From assembly GCA_023512435.1 (NCBI GenBank), contig JAILZP010000002.1, forward strand, positions 1 through 64,000: a stretch of DNA of 64,000 nucleotides. Direction: 5' to 3'. The notes under the pieces were generated by a model. The model was given only the letters and a program-made list of their open reading frames with translations. It ran no database searches and was not told where the DNA came from. Positions 1-8,106 of the stretch are shown piece by piece. This DNA is from Peptococcaceae bacterium. Its GTDB lineage: Bacteria; Bacillota; Desulfotomaculia; Desulfotomaculales; Desulfocucumaceae. The first letter of the stretch is position 1, and each line of letters opens with the position of its first letter. A program made the translations under genes and the position numbers.

Positions 1-2
1 TG

Positions 3-659
3 CCGGGGGTCTATGAATGCGGTGCCGGAGATATTTTGAAGGCCGCCCTGGAGCTGCAGGCCGCCTTGGATGAGAACGGGGTGGCCGTCCGGGTGCTGCC
101 GGGGGCCGAATACCGTTTCACCCGCGAACTTTTGGAGATGTGCGCGAACGGAGACGTAATTTACCTCAACAGGGATAAGAGGTACCTGCTGGTGGAGTTT
201 CCCGCGTCGCAGGCGCCGCCGCACGCGGAATGGGTTTTCTACGAGCTGGGGCTCCTGGGGGTCACCCCCGTCATAGCCCACCCGGAGAGGAACGGGGATC
301 TGGCCGGGAGGCCGGACCTGCTGCACCGGCTAGTCACCAGGGGGGCCCTGGTCCAGATCACCGCCGGGAGCCTGACGGGGCTTTTCGGCGGGCGCGTCAG
401 GAAAACGGCCCGGCAGTTCCTGTCCATGGGGTGGGTCCACTTCATAGCCTCCGACGCCCACTCCAGCCGGGGGAGGGCGCCGGTCCTGAGCGCCGCCTTC
501 CGGGAGGCGGCTTCCCTGGCGGGGGAGGAGGCGGCCCGGAGGCTGGTGCACGACAATCCCCTTCAGGTCGTCCGGGGCGGGGAGATACCGGCCGGGACCT
601 TTGCGGCGCCGGAGGCCCGGCGGGGGCTGAGAAAAATTTTCTTTTTCAAGGCGAGATAA
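3..659 (+). CDS. Tyrosine-protein phosphatase, CpsB/CapC/YwqE family (5' end outside window)
   Basis: PHP-fold, metal-dependent phosphotyrosine phosphatase that by family dephosphorylates the BY-kinase and chain-length proteins of capsule export; cytoplasmic. The frame is open to the window edge and reads PGVYECGAGDIL before the first possible start, so the N-terminal metal motif (HxHxxPGxDDG in this family) lies upstream. Visible family marks are GAEYRF, HPERN and SDAHS, which carry metal-binding Glu/His/Asp residues. 218 residues are present of a usual 250 or so. The kinase and Wzz-like partners lie at 4.9-7.0 kb on the same strand, so the module is complete here. Family assignment is firm; substrate is inferred. 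Confidence 0.9.
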   Translation, partial: PGVYECGAGDILKAALELQAALDENGVAVRVLPGAEYRFTRELLEMCANGDVIYLNRDKRYLLVEFPASQAPPHAEWVFYELGLLGVTPVIAHPERNGDLAGRPDLLHRLVTRGALVQITAGSLTGLFGGRVRKTARQFLSMGWVHFIASDAHSSRGRAPVLSAAFREAASLAGEEAARRLVHDNPLQVVRGGEIPAGTFAAPEARRGLRKIFFFKAR

Positions 660-765
660 AATTAGCGCGGAGGCGAGCGGGCAAATGGAAAAAAATGTTG
701 CCGCGTATTGTTGGCAACTGGTAAAATAATAAGTGATTATGCCGGGGAAGGAGGTGAGATTGGGA

Positions 766-2436
766 ATGGGCAAGCTTGCAAGAAACAAGGCGCTGGCCGG
801 CAACATCTCCCTCGTGGTGTTCCTGGCCTTCCTTTTCACCGTCACCTTCGGCGCGGCTTTCGCTCCCCCGGACGCATACGCCGCCGGTTACACCTACAAG
901 ACAAACCAGGCCCTGCCGGGCAACGGCAAGGGCTTTACCGGCACCTACACCACCACGGCCGGAGGGATCTCGGTCAAGTTGAACCCGCTTAGCGGGGAAG
1001 ACTTCAGCGTGATAGACCTGTACCTGAGCACCACCGGATCCATGGCCGGGAAAATAGGCAAAATGGTCTACCAGGGCGTGTACAACAACGTGTATACCTG
1101 GACCTATGCCTGGTTGACCGTTTATGACGAAATTTACCTGCTGGTATACAAAAACAATGCGGTATATGAGTCCGTGCTCCTGGACGTGAGGGACCCGGTG
1201 CCGGACGGCGGCGGTGGCGGCGGCGGTGGCGGCGGCGGCCAGCAGACCGGAACGACCACCGCGACCACCGGGGCGGGCACGGTTACGGCGACGAATACCG
1301 CGGCCACCCTGAATGTTGACGCCGCGGCGGTGGATAAGGCCATCGCCGATCCGGGGTTGGCGGAGGTAAAAATCGCCATCCCGGAGAACCTGGCCAGGGC
1401 CGAGAACACCGTGACGGTTCCGGCCGCCACGCTGCAAAAGGCCTTTGAGGCCGGCAAGCCCGTGGTGGCGGCGGCCGCCGGCGTTGAACTGAAGCTGCCG
1501 GCCGGGGCCGTGGACCTGGCGGCCATGGCCAGGGACGGGGCGACGGTGTTCATCAAGATCAACAGGGTTGACCCGGCCGGGGCGGCAGGGACCGGCACTT
1601 TCAAAGTCCTGGGCAGCGTCTTCAGGATCGAGATCCAGGTGGCCAGGGACGGCCAGAGCAAGGGCAAAATCGAGTCCTTCAGCAAGCCCGTGACGCTGGC
1701 CATACCGTACTCCGGAGTGGACCTGAAGGGCGTTCCGGAGGACCGCCTGAGCGTGTCCCGCTACAACGAGGCCGCCGGCCGGTGGGATAACCTGGGCGGG
1801 ACCGTAGACAGTCAGAACAGGGTGGTCACCGTTTCGCGCGACTCTCTGAGCCTGTACGCCCTGACGGAGCGCCCGCCGAAGACCTTCGCCGACATCGCGG
1901 GCCACTGGGCCAAGGCCGACATTGAGCTGATGGCGGACAAAGGCATTGTGAAGGGCGTGTCCGACAGCGCCTTCGATCCGGACAGGGTGATCACCAGGGC
2001 GGAGTTCACCACGCTGGTGGTCCGCAGCCTCAACCTGGCGGACGACAAGGCGGCCGCCGCGAGGTTCAGTGACGTTGCCGCCTCCGACTGGTTCGCCGGG
2101 CCTGTGGGCGCAGCCGCGAAGGCCGGCCTGGCGGCAGGCTACGGGGACGGGACCTTCCGCCCGGGCAGCAGCATCACCAGGGAAGAAATGGCCGCCGTTG
2201 TTGCAAGGGCAATGGCGGCGGGCAGCCTTACCGGGCAGCAGGTTGACGAACAGCTCTCCGCGTTCAATGACGCGGGTACGATTTCCTCCTGGGCCAGGGA
2301 GGCGGTGGCCGGAGCGGCCAAGGCGGGCGTAGTCCGCGGCAGGCCCGGCGGAAACTTCGATCCCAGGGCCAACGCCACCAGGGCGGAAGGCGCGGTAATG
2401 CTCAAGAATATGCTCAAGGTTACGGGCAAACTGTAA
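766..2436 (+). CDS. Secreted protein with three C-terminal SLH domains
   Basis: Cell-surface protein of 556 residues. A strong Shine-Dalgarno (AAGGAGGTGA, 748-757) sits 8 nt before ATG 766, favouring that start over GTG 733 or TTG 760. A signal peptide (hydrophobic stretch near residues 15-35, ending ADAYAA-like PPDAYAA) is followed by a beta-rich region, an uninterrupted glycine linker of about 12 residues (DNA near 1207-1241), a Thr/Ala-rich segment, a central domain of unknown function and three SLH repeats (about residues 375-425, 435-490, 505-555; motifs FADIAGHWA, FSDVAASDWF, FDPRANATRAE). SLH domains bind secondary wall polysaccharide, so the protein is probably anchored to the polymer made or exported by its neighbours. 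Ligand unknown. Confidence 0.85.
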   Translation: MGKLARNKALAGNISLVVFLAFLFTVTFGAAFAPPDAYAAGYTYKTNQALPGNGKGFTGTYTTTAGGISVKLNPLSGEDFSVIDLYLSTTGSMAGKIGKMVYQGVYNNVYTWTYAWLTVYDEIYLLVYKNNAVYESVLLDVRDPVPDGGGGGGGGGGGQQTGTTTATTGAGTVTATNTAATLNVDAAAVDKAIADPGLAEVKIAIPENLARAENTVTVPAATLQKAFEAGKPVVAAAAGVELKLPAGAVDLAAMARDGATVFIKINRVDPAGAAGTGTFKVLGSVFRIEIQVARDGQSKGKIESFSKPVTLAIPYSGVDLKGVPEDRLSVSRYNEAAGRWDNLGGTVDSQNRVVTVSRDSLSLYALTERPPKTFADIAGHWAKADIELMADKGIVKGVSDSAFDPDRVITRAEFTTLVVRSLNLADDKAAAARFSDVAASDWFAGPVGAAAKAGLAAGYGDGTFRPGSSITREEMAAVVARAMAAGSLTGQQVDEQLSAFNDAGTISSWAREAVAGAAKAGVVRGRPGGNFDPRANATRAEGAVMLKNMLKVTGKL

Positions 2437-2452
2437 AAAAGTTCTCAGAAAC

Positions 2453-2481
2453 CCTGCAACTTAAGTTGCAGGTTTTTTTTT
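2453..2481 (+). terminator. Intrinsic terminator after the SLH gene
   Basis: A perfect 20-bp palindrome (CCTGCAAC-TTAA-GTTGCAGG, 2453-2472) is followed directly by nine T residues. It separates the SLH gene from the downstream ligase gene. Confidence 0.9.
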
Positions 2482-2487
2482 CTTTTT

Positions 2488-4896
2488 TTGGAAAGGAAAA
2501 TTATTCTATGCGTCGAATTGTTGGATTTGCACAAATGTTCTGCAAGGGTGAGGGATCTGAAAACCGCGGTCAAAGCCGGAAAAGAAGAAGCGCCCCTGCT
2601 CAACCTGGACCTGGGCCCGTTTTATAAAGGCTGCCTGTACCTGGTTTTGCTGGCCACTCCCTTCATGCGGGGCCTTTTTTTCCTGCCCGAACTGCTGGCG
2701 GCGATAACCCTGATCGGGGTGTGCTTTATTTTCGCCTGCTGGGACCAGGCGATGAGGAAAGAAACGGCGGTCTTCAGGACCGGGATGGATTACGCCGCCG
2801 CCGGCTACGTTCTGGCGTACGGGGCTTCCCTGATCACGGCGGTTCACCCGTGGGAGGCCGTCCGATCCCTCATGGCGGCGGCGGCCATGGTGATGGTTTA
2901 CTACGCCGCCGGGCGGGCCGCCGCCAATAAGGCGGGGGCGGTACTGAACGTGATGTACCTGGCCGCGGTGGGCGTGGCGCTGATCGGCGCCGGGGCGGCC
3001 CTGGGCTGGATCAGTTTCCCCGGGGCCTTCGACCGCGGGGTGATCATGTCCACGCTGCAGTACAAGAACGCCCTGGCCGTTTACCTCGCGGCCTTCAGCG
3101 TCATCGGGCTGGCCCTTTCGGCCAGGCCGGATTCACTGTTCGCCAGGTGCCTGTACGCCGCCGGGAATTTCATTTTAATCACCGTGATCCTGTGCACCCA
3201 GTCCCGGGGCGGCTGGCTGCTGTACCCGGCCGGGATCGCGGCGCTGGCCTGGGGCATGCCGCCGTCCCACCGGTGGCGGGTGATTTATCATTTCTTGATT
3301 TTCGCCGGACCGGGCCTTTTCACCATCAGAAAATTCCTGCCCCTTATTTCGGCCGGGGACGGCGCCGGGGCGGCCCGTTACCTGCTGGCGGGCCTTGCGC
3401 TGACCGTGGTTTTGCAGGCGTGCTACCACTTCCTGGCCGCCCTGATCAACAGGCAGCCGGTTGAACAGAACCTGCGCCGCCTGGTCGCCTATTCGGGCGT
3501 GGGATACCTGGCGCTGGTGGCGGCGGTGTACGTTTTTTACGCTTCAAACGCTCTTTCGCTGTCCGCCGGGGGGGTTCTGCCCGGCCAAATAGTTTCAAGG
3601 GCCGAAAGCATAGCCAGGCAGGACACTTCTCTGCCCGACCGCCTGGAAATGACGGCCGACGCGGTCAGGATCGCCCTGGATTACCCGCTGGGCGCCGGCG
3701 GGGGCGGCTGGAACGCCCTGTACCACCGGTACCAGTCGTCCCTGTATTACAGCACCGAGGCGCACAACCACTTCGCCCAGACCTGGGTGGAGGCGGGCGT
3801 CGCGGGTCTTGCGGCGCTGGCGGCGGTCTGGGTGTTTTTCGTCCTGACGGCGGTGGCGCTGTGGAAAAGGCATCCCAGGGGGGACGACTGGGTTTTGGTC
3901 TGGTCCGTGGTCACGGCGGCGGGCGTGCTGGGGGTGCACAGCGCCTTCGACTTCGACATGTCCCTGCCTGCCCTGGGCATTGTCCTGTGGACGCTGCTGG
4001 GGGTGGCCGGGCAGGCCTGTGCCGGTGTCCGGAAGCCGGGCGGCCCGGAACTGAAAAACGCCCGGTCAGGGGTTAATAGGAAAATAGTCGTTTTCGCCCT
4101 GTGCGGGACAGTCCTGGGGCTGGCGGCGGCGGTTCCGGCGGTCATGTTTTACAGAGCGGGATATTACGCCGCCCTGGGGGCGAAAAAGATGCTGGCCGGG
4201 GATTACGGGGGCGCCCTGGTCAACCTGGCCGCCGCCCACGGCCTGAACCCGCTGATGGGGAACTACATGGGGGACATGGCCCAGTGCAGCGCCGCCCTGG
4301 CGGCGGACGGAAACGACGCGGTCAGGCACTACCAGGCCATTGAATGGGCGGAGAGGGCGTCCAGGGCGGAACCGTACAATTACCGGCTGAGGTTTGCCAT
4401 GGCCAACGTCTACCTGCTGCTGGGCGAGTTCGACCGGGCGGCGGCCGAGGCGGAGGGGGCGGCGGCGGCCAACCCGAACGCCCGGGAGAGCTACGTTCTG
4501 CTGGGCGAGACCGGGGTCCTGGCGGCCCTGTACCACCTGGAGAGAGACCGGGACGGCCCGGCCAGGGAGTACCTCGCCCGGGTGAAGGGGCTGCCCGGGG
4601 TTATCCAGGAAAGAAGGAAAGCCCTGAAGCACGGCGGCGACAGGCTGGCGGTGACGCCGGAACTGGAGTTTTCCCTGGCCCGGGCGGCCTTTTTGGAAGG
4701 GAATTACGGCCTGGCCGAGGCCGGGATGAGAAAATTGAAGCTCCCCGGCAGGGAAGACCACCTGAGGGCCTGGCTGGCCGCGGCCGTCTATAAAAACGGG
4801 GGCAGGGAGGAAGGGGAGAAGCTGGCCGGGTCCCTGGACGGAAAGGACGGGCCGGTCAATTTGTACAAAAGGCTTGTCGGTATAAGGAGTTTGTAA
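2488..4896 (+). CDS. O-antigen ligase / Wzy-like polytopic membrane protein with TPR-like C-terminus
   Basis: About 800 residues. The first half has many hydrophobic helices; the O-antigen ligase (Wzy_C) signature region is near residues 220-480, with a large outside loop containing GAGGGGWNALYHRYQ and TEAHNHFAQTWVEAG. After a last helix near residue 540 a soluble Ala-rich helical region resembles TPR repeats (about 560-760). The family polymerises or ligates polysaccharide at the membrane. The true start is unclear: TTG 2488 lies in the T-run of the preceding terminator, while a good SD (GGAAAGG, 2490-2496) leads instead to ATG 2508 in another frame, a short reading frame that stops within about 120 nt. 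In-frame TTG 2518 or GTG 2548 are alternatives. Confidence 0.78.
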   Translation: MERKIILCVELLDLHKCSARVRDLKTAVKAGKEEAPLLNLDLGPFYKGCLYLVLLATPFMRGLFFLPELLAAITLIGVCFIFACWDQAMRKETAVFRTGMDYAAAGYVLAYGASLITAVHPWEAVRSLMAAAAMVMVYYAAGRAAANKAGAVLNVMYLAAVGVALIGAGAALGWISFPGAFDRGVIMSTLQYKNALAVYLAAFSVIGLALSARPDSLFARCLYAAGNFILITVILCTQSRGGWLLYPAGIAALAWGMPPSHRWRVIYHFLIFAGPGLFTIRKFLPLISAGDGAGAARYLLAGLALTVVLQACYHFLAALINRQPVEQNLRRLVAYSGVGYLALVAAVYVFYASNALSLSAGGVLPGQIVSRAESIARQDTSLPDRLEMTADAVRIALDYPLGAGGGGWNALYHRYQSSLYYSTEAHNHFAQTWVEAGVAGLAALAAVWVFFVLTAVALWKRHPRGDDWVLVWSVVTAAGVLGVHSAFDFDMSLPALGIVLWTLLGVAGQACAGVRKPGGPELKNARSGVNRKIVVFALCGTVLGLAAAVPAVMFYRAGYYAALGAKKMLAGDYGGALVNLAAAHGLNPLMGNYMGDMAQCSAALAADGNDAVRHYQAIEWAERASRAEPYNYRLRFAMANVYLLLGEFDRAAAEAEGAAAANPNARESYVLLGETGVLAALYHLERDRDGPAREYLARVKGLPGVIQERRKALKHGGDRLAVTPELEFSLARAAFLEGNYGLAEAGMRKLKLPGREDHLRAWLAAAVYKNGGREEGEKLAGSLDGKDGPVNLYKRLVGIRSL

Positions 4897-4910
4897 CGGA
4901 GGGTGAGAAG

Positions 4911-6230
4911 ATGGACCAGGCGGAGATGAACCGGGAACCGGTGGAGGAGGTTATAGACCTAAGGCATTATGTGGATATCCTGCGCAAGCGGAAAAAGATA
5001 ATTTTTCTGGTTACTTTTCTTTCGGTGTTTACCAGCGCGGTGCTGAGCTTTTTCGTGCTGCCCCCGGTTTACGAAGCCAAGGTCCTGCTGCTGGTCACCC
5101 AGGCCTCGGACAAGCTGAACATCACCAGGAGCGGCGACAACCTGGACTCCTTCATCAGCAGCCTGTCCCGGATACCCCAGCTGACCATGAACACCTACGT
5201 GGACCAGCTCAAGGGCGAGGTCCTGGCCCAGAGGGTGATCGACAGGCTGGGGCTGGACAGGGAGATATACACCACGGCCCTGTTCGCGAAGATAGTGGAG
5301 GCCAGGGCCCTGAAGGACAGCAACATCATAGAGCTGAAGGTGCGGGAGAAGGACCCCGCCCTGGCCTCGAAGCTGGCCAACACCCTTTCCGAACAGTACC
5401 TGGAGCTGATTTCGGAAAAAAACCAGGAGCAGATGTCCAGGTCGGTGGACTTCCTGTCCAGGCAGGCCGAGTCCACCGAAAAGGAACTGAAGCAGGTCAT
5501 CGAAAAGCTGAGGGCCTTTGAAACGGAATCAGGCGGCATAGCGGTGCTGGAACACCAGTTCCAGGCCAAAAGCCAGGACCTGGCCAAGCACCAGTCCCTT
5601 CTGAACGACGCCAGGGTCGAACTGAGCCAGGCCGAGGCCGGCAGGGACCGGCTGGAGAGCGAACTGGCGAAGACCCCGAAAACCATCGCCGTCAAGAAAG
5701 CGGTGGACGGCTCAAAGGACCCGGTGGTTTCCGAGGAGGTCAACCCGCTGTACATAACCCTGTCCCAGGAGCTCAACCAGAAGACGGGGAAGGCCACCGA
5801 GGCCCGGGCCAGGATAGCCGCCCTGGAGAAAATCGTGGCCGAGCTGAACGGCGAAATAAGCGGCATACAAAGCCTGCTGGTGACCAAAAAGTCCGGACTG
5901 GAGCAGCTGGAGGCGGAGAAAAAGCGTCTTGAAAACGCCCGGAACCTGCTGGCCGAGAAAACCACCCAGACCCAGATCGCCAAGTCCATAGACCTGGGGG
6001 GAACAACCATCATGGTGGTTTCGCCGGCCCTGGTCCCCGACGACCCGGTGAAGCCCAACAAAAAGCTCAACATAGCCGTGGCTTTCGTCCTGGGGCTGAT
6101 GGCCTCGGTGGCCCTGGCGTTTTTAATGGAGCACCTGGACAACACCCTGAAGAGCGCCGACGATGTATTGGCCAAACTAAACGTGCCGGTCCTGGGGGTC
6201 ATCCCCTCGGTGGGCCGGATAAAGGAATGA
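4911..6230 (+). CDS. Wzz/GumC-type polysaccharide chain-length or co-polymerase protein
   Basis: 439 residues. Wzz domain with a TM helix near residues 30-52, a long coiled coil (about 150-345, QAESTEKELKQ onward) and a second TM helix near 385-405 preceded by the proline-rich VPDDPVKPNKK typical of the family. It sets chain length and, in Gram-positives, activates the separate BY-kinase encoded next. SD GGAGGGTGAGAAG lies just before ATG 4911; the gene starts 14 nt after the ligase stop and 7 nt separate it from the kinase, so these three genes probably form one transcript. Confidence 0.92.
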   Translation: MDQAEMNREPVEEVIDLRHYVDILRKRKKIIFLVTFLSVFTSAVLSFFVLPPVYEAKVLLLVTQASDKLNITRSGDNLDSFISSLSRIPQLTMNTYVDQLKGEVLAQRVIDRLGLDREIYTTALFAKIVEARALKDSNIIELKVREKDPALASKLANTLSEQYLELISEKNQEQMSRSVDFLSRQAESTEKELKQVIEKLRAFETESGGIAVLEHQFQAKSQDLAKHQSLLNDARVELSQAEAGRDRLESELAKTPKTIAVKKAVDGSKDPVVSEEVNPLYITLSQELNQKTGKATEARARIAALEKIVAELNGEISGIQSLLVTKKSGLEQLEAEKKRLENARNLLAEKTTQTQIAKSIDLGGTTIMVVSPALVPDDPVKPNKKLNIAVAFVLGLMASVALAFLMEHLDNTLKSADDVLAKLNVPVLGVIPSVGRIKE

Positions 6231-6237
6231 GGATGAA

Positions 6238-6999
6238 GTGGCTTTTTTGGAAAAACAAAAGAGAAAAAAATCCGGGAGGCTGTTCGGCGCCGGGTCCGGG
6301 GACGAAATGAGGGAGCTGTACGCCCTGCAGAACCCGAAGGCGCCGGTGGTGGAGGCCTTCAGGGCGCTCAGGACCAACGTCAGCTTCGCCGCCGCGGACA
6401 GGACCTACAGGACGCTGCTGGTCACCAGCCCCACCCCCGGGGACGGCAAGTCCACCGTCGCCGCCAACCTGGGGGCGGTCATCGCCCAGGCCGGGAAGAA
6501 AGTGCTGCTTATTGACGGTGACCTGCGCAAACCGGTGCTGCACCAGATTTTTTCAGTTACCAACCTTTTGGGCCTGACCAACATCCTGGTGCAGGGGAGG
6601 AAAGTCTCGGAAGCCGCCCGCGAGACCCAGATCAGCGGCCTTTATTTCGTGCCCAGCGGGCCCATCCCGCCGAACCCCTCGGAGCTGGTCGCCTCGGTAC
6701 GGATGGCCGGGCTGCTGGAAGAGGCCAGGGAACAGTACGATGTCGTTTTGCTGGATTCGCCCCCGATGGTGACGGTGACCGACGCCGCCCTCCTTTCCAC
6801 CAGGGTGGACGGGGTCATGCTGGTGGTGAAGGCCGGGGTTACCCGCCTGGACCTGGTGAACGACGCCATAGGGCAGCTCAGGAAGGCCAGCGCCAATTTC
6901 ATGGGAGTGGTTTTAAACCAGGTCAGGGTTCCCTCCCACGACTACCACTATTATTATTACTACGGCCACAGAAGCAAGGAGGCCGAGATTCAGTTCTGA
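6238..6999 (+). CDS. BY-type tyrosine kinase, CpsD/CapB family
   Basis: 253 residues; autophosphorylating tyrosine kinase of exopolysaccharide assembly. Walker A (TPGDGKST, about residue 65-75), Walker A' (LLIDGDLRKP) and Walker B (VVLLDSPP) are all present. The C-terminus carries the tyrosine cluster HDYHYYYYYGH, the usual autophosphorylation tail. GTG start at 6238, 7 nt after the Wzz-like gene. Reversal of phosphorylation is expected from the PHP phosphatase at the start of the window. Confidence 0.93.
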   Translation: MAFLEKQKRKKSGRLFGAGSGDEMRELYALQNPKAPVVEAFRALRTNVSFAAADRTYRTLLVTSPTPGDGKSTVAANLGAVIAQAGKKVLLIDGDLRKPVLHQIFSVTNLLGLTNILVQGRKVSEAARETQISGLYFVPSGPIPPNPSELVASVRMAGLLEEAREQYDVVLLDSPPMVTVTDAALLSTRVDGVMLVVKAGVTRLDLVNDAIGQLRKASANFMGVVLNQVRVPSHDYHYYYYYGHRSKEAEIQF

Positions 7000-7085
7000 A
7001 GCCCGGCGGTATTTTAAGGCGGGAGGGGAATTGACAGGGGTTCATGGATTTGTGAAAATGGAAGTGGATTTTGTTGCAGCCGGGA

Positions 7086-7230
7086 GGTGAGGGTTGTGCT
7101 GAGGAAACAGTGGATGCTCAGGGAGGTAGCGCACTGCAAGGAAGGATGCTGTAGACGGTCCCGGGCATGACGTGAAACTGCCCGCCAAAACGACGGATAA
7201 ACGAGGCCCTGTGCGGGGGCCTCATTTTGT
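7086..7230 (+). ncRNA. Structured non-coding segment of unknown class
   Basis: The 350-nt gap 7000-7349 has no gene. It holds paired segments CAGTG/CACTG (7108-7112 with 7132-7136) and CGGGCA/TGCCCG (7162-7167 with 7179-7184), followed by a terminator-like hairpin at 7203-7223. It could be a leader of the ANTAR regulator gene at 7350 or a 3' element of the kinase gene. No ANTAR-type six-base loop and no riboswitch class that I know was recognised. Confidence 0.35.
7203..7230 (+). terminator. Terminator-like hairpin before the first ANTAR gene
   Basis: GAGGCCC (7203-7209) pairs with GGGCCTC (7217-7223), loop of 7, followed by ATTTTGT. It could end the capsule transcript or serve as a conditional terminator. 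Confidence 0.6.
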
Positions 7231-7349
7231 GTCCGGAACGGTGATGAAAGCCGTCCGGGGGTGAAGGGCCGATCATTTTGTATGCTTTTTAACCGGGCCG
7301 TGTTAAAATTAGTCTAGTTTACCCGATATCCGCAGGAGTGCGCGTGTAA

Positions 7350-7934
7350 ATGTTCGGAACCCGGATAGTTATAGCAGAAACCGATGCCGCGTATCGCCGG
7401 AAATTAAAAGAGGCCTTCCGCCACGCCGATTACCTGGTGGTGGGAGAGGCCGCGGACGCCAGGAGCGCGCTCCAGATCATCTTCCAGACCGAGCCCCGGG
7501 TGGTGGTCATGGACCCGTATCTCCCGGGCGGCGAAGGGATTGACCTGACCGGGATAATAGACGAGCACCGGGTGGCGCCGGTGGTGGCCATTGTCTCCGG
7601 CGCCCAGGGCGAAATCGAAGACTACGCCCGCCTTCCGGGGGTGTACGGAGTCCTGCTGAAGCCCCTGCAGGCGGGGACGGTGCAGCCGGTGATCGAGTCG
7701 GCCCTGGCCAATTTCGACCGGGCCATGAAGCTGGAAAAGGAACTGAAGGACCTGCGCCGGGAACTGGAAAACCGGAAGATCGTGGAGATGGCCAAGGGGC
7801 TCCTGATGGAGAGAAAAAAGATCACCGAAAGGGAAGCGTACAGGCACCTGCAGAAGATCAGCATGGACAGGTGCATTCCCCTGGTCAGGGTGGCAAAAAA
7901 CGTTATCACGCACTACCGGCAGAACAGGGACTGA
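7350..7934 (+). CDS. Response regulator with ANTAR RNA-binding domain (NasR/NitR-like), copy 1
   Basis: 194 residues. N-terminal receiver domain (about 1-120) with phospho-acceptor Asp in VVVMDPYLPG, Ser in VSGAQ and Lys in LLKP; the acidic pocket reads AETD. A coiled-coil linker (KELKDLRRELENRK) leads to a C-terminal ANTAR domain (about 138-192, MAKGLLMERKKITEREAYRHLQK). ANTAR proteins bind RNA hairpins with six-base loops and block terminators. No histidine kinase is adjacent. It lies directly upstream of the ANTAR-type leader of the first glnA-like gene, which argues for a role in nitrogen assimilation. Confidence 0.9.
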   Translation: MFGTRIVIAETDAAYRRKLKEAFRHADYLVVGEAADARSALQIIFQTEPRVVVMDPYLPGGEGIDLTGIIDEHRVAPVVAIVSGAQGEIEDYARLPGVYGVLLKPLQAGTVQPVIESALANFDRAMKLEKELKDLRRELENRKIVEMAKGLLMERKKITEREAYRHLQKISMDRCIPLVRVAKNVITHYRQNRD

Positions 7935-7978
7935 GGCGCGGAAAAAATCAGGTATACAATATTCTTGCCGGCAGGTAA

Positions 7979-8006
7979 TTGATTTTCCCGGGGCGGGTGG
8001 TATACT
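7979..8006 (+). promoter_or_regulatory. Promoter of the first glnA-like gene
   Basis: TTGATT, 16-nt spacer, TATACT. The expected start near 8013 places the hairpin and terminator of the leader just downstream. Confidence 0.5.
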
Positions 8007-8026
8007 ACTTATTGTAATATTATCAC

Positions 8027-8086
8027 CAGGGCAACGAGGTCCTGTCCGGGCTTCCGCGGGGAAGTCCGGGCGGGGCTTTTTGTTTT
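8027..8086 (+). promoter_or_regulatory. ANTAR-type antitermination leader of glnA-like gene 1
   Basis: A 6-bp stem CAGGGC/GTCCTG (8027-8032, 8039-8044, one G-U pair) closes the loop AACGAG, with A at position 1 and G at position 4 as ANTAR targets require. Its 3' arm is the beginning of the 5' arm of a strong hairpin (8039-8055 with 8060-8076) ending in TTTTTGTTTTT. The two structures exclude each other, the known ANTAR antiterminator logic. I found no clear first hairpin (P1) upstream. Confidence 0.65.
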
Positions 8087-8106
8087 TCGGAGGTTAACCG
8101 GCACAT

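Noticed and set aside
646-1905. Long minus-strand open frame opposite the SLH gene
   Set aside because: Lies entirely antisense to a well-supported gene and has low-complexity Gly/Arg/Val sequence; an artefact of high GC. The same holds for long antisense frames at 15453-17477, 18111-20063 and 24023-25375.
2508-2627. Frameshift at the start of the ligase gene
   Set aside because: ATG 2508 has a good SD but its frame ends within about 40 codons and codes nothing recognisable. I treat it as an upstream reading frame or chance, with the ligase start left uncertain.
7086-7230. Cyclic di-GMP, cobalamin or THF riboswitch
   Set aside because: None of the conserved core motifs of these classes was found in the expected order; kept only as unknown structured segment.
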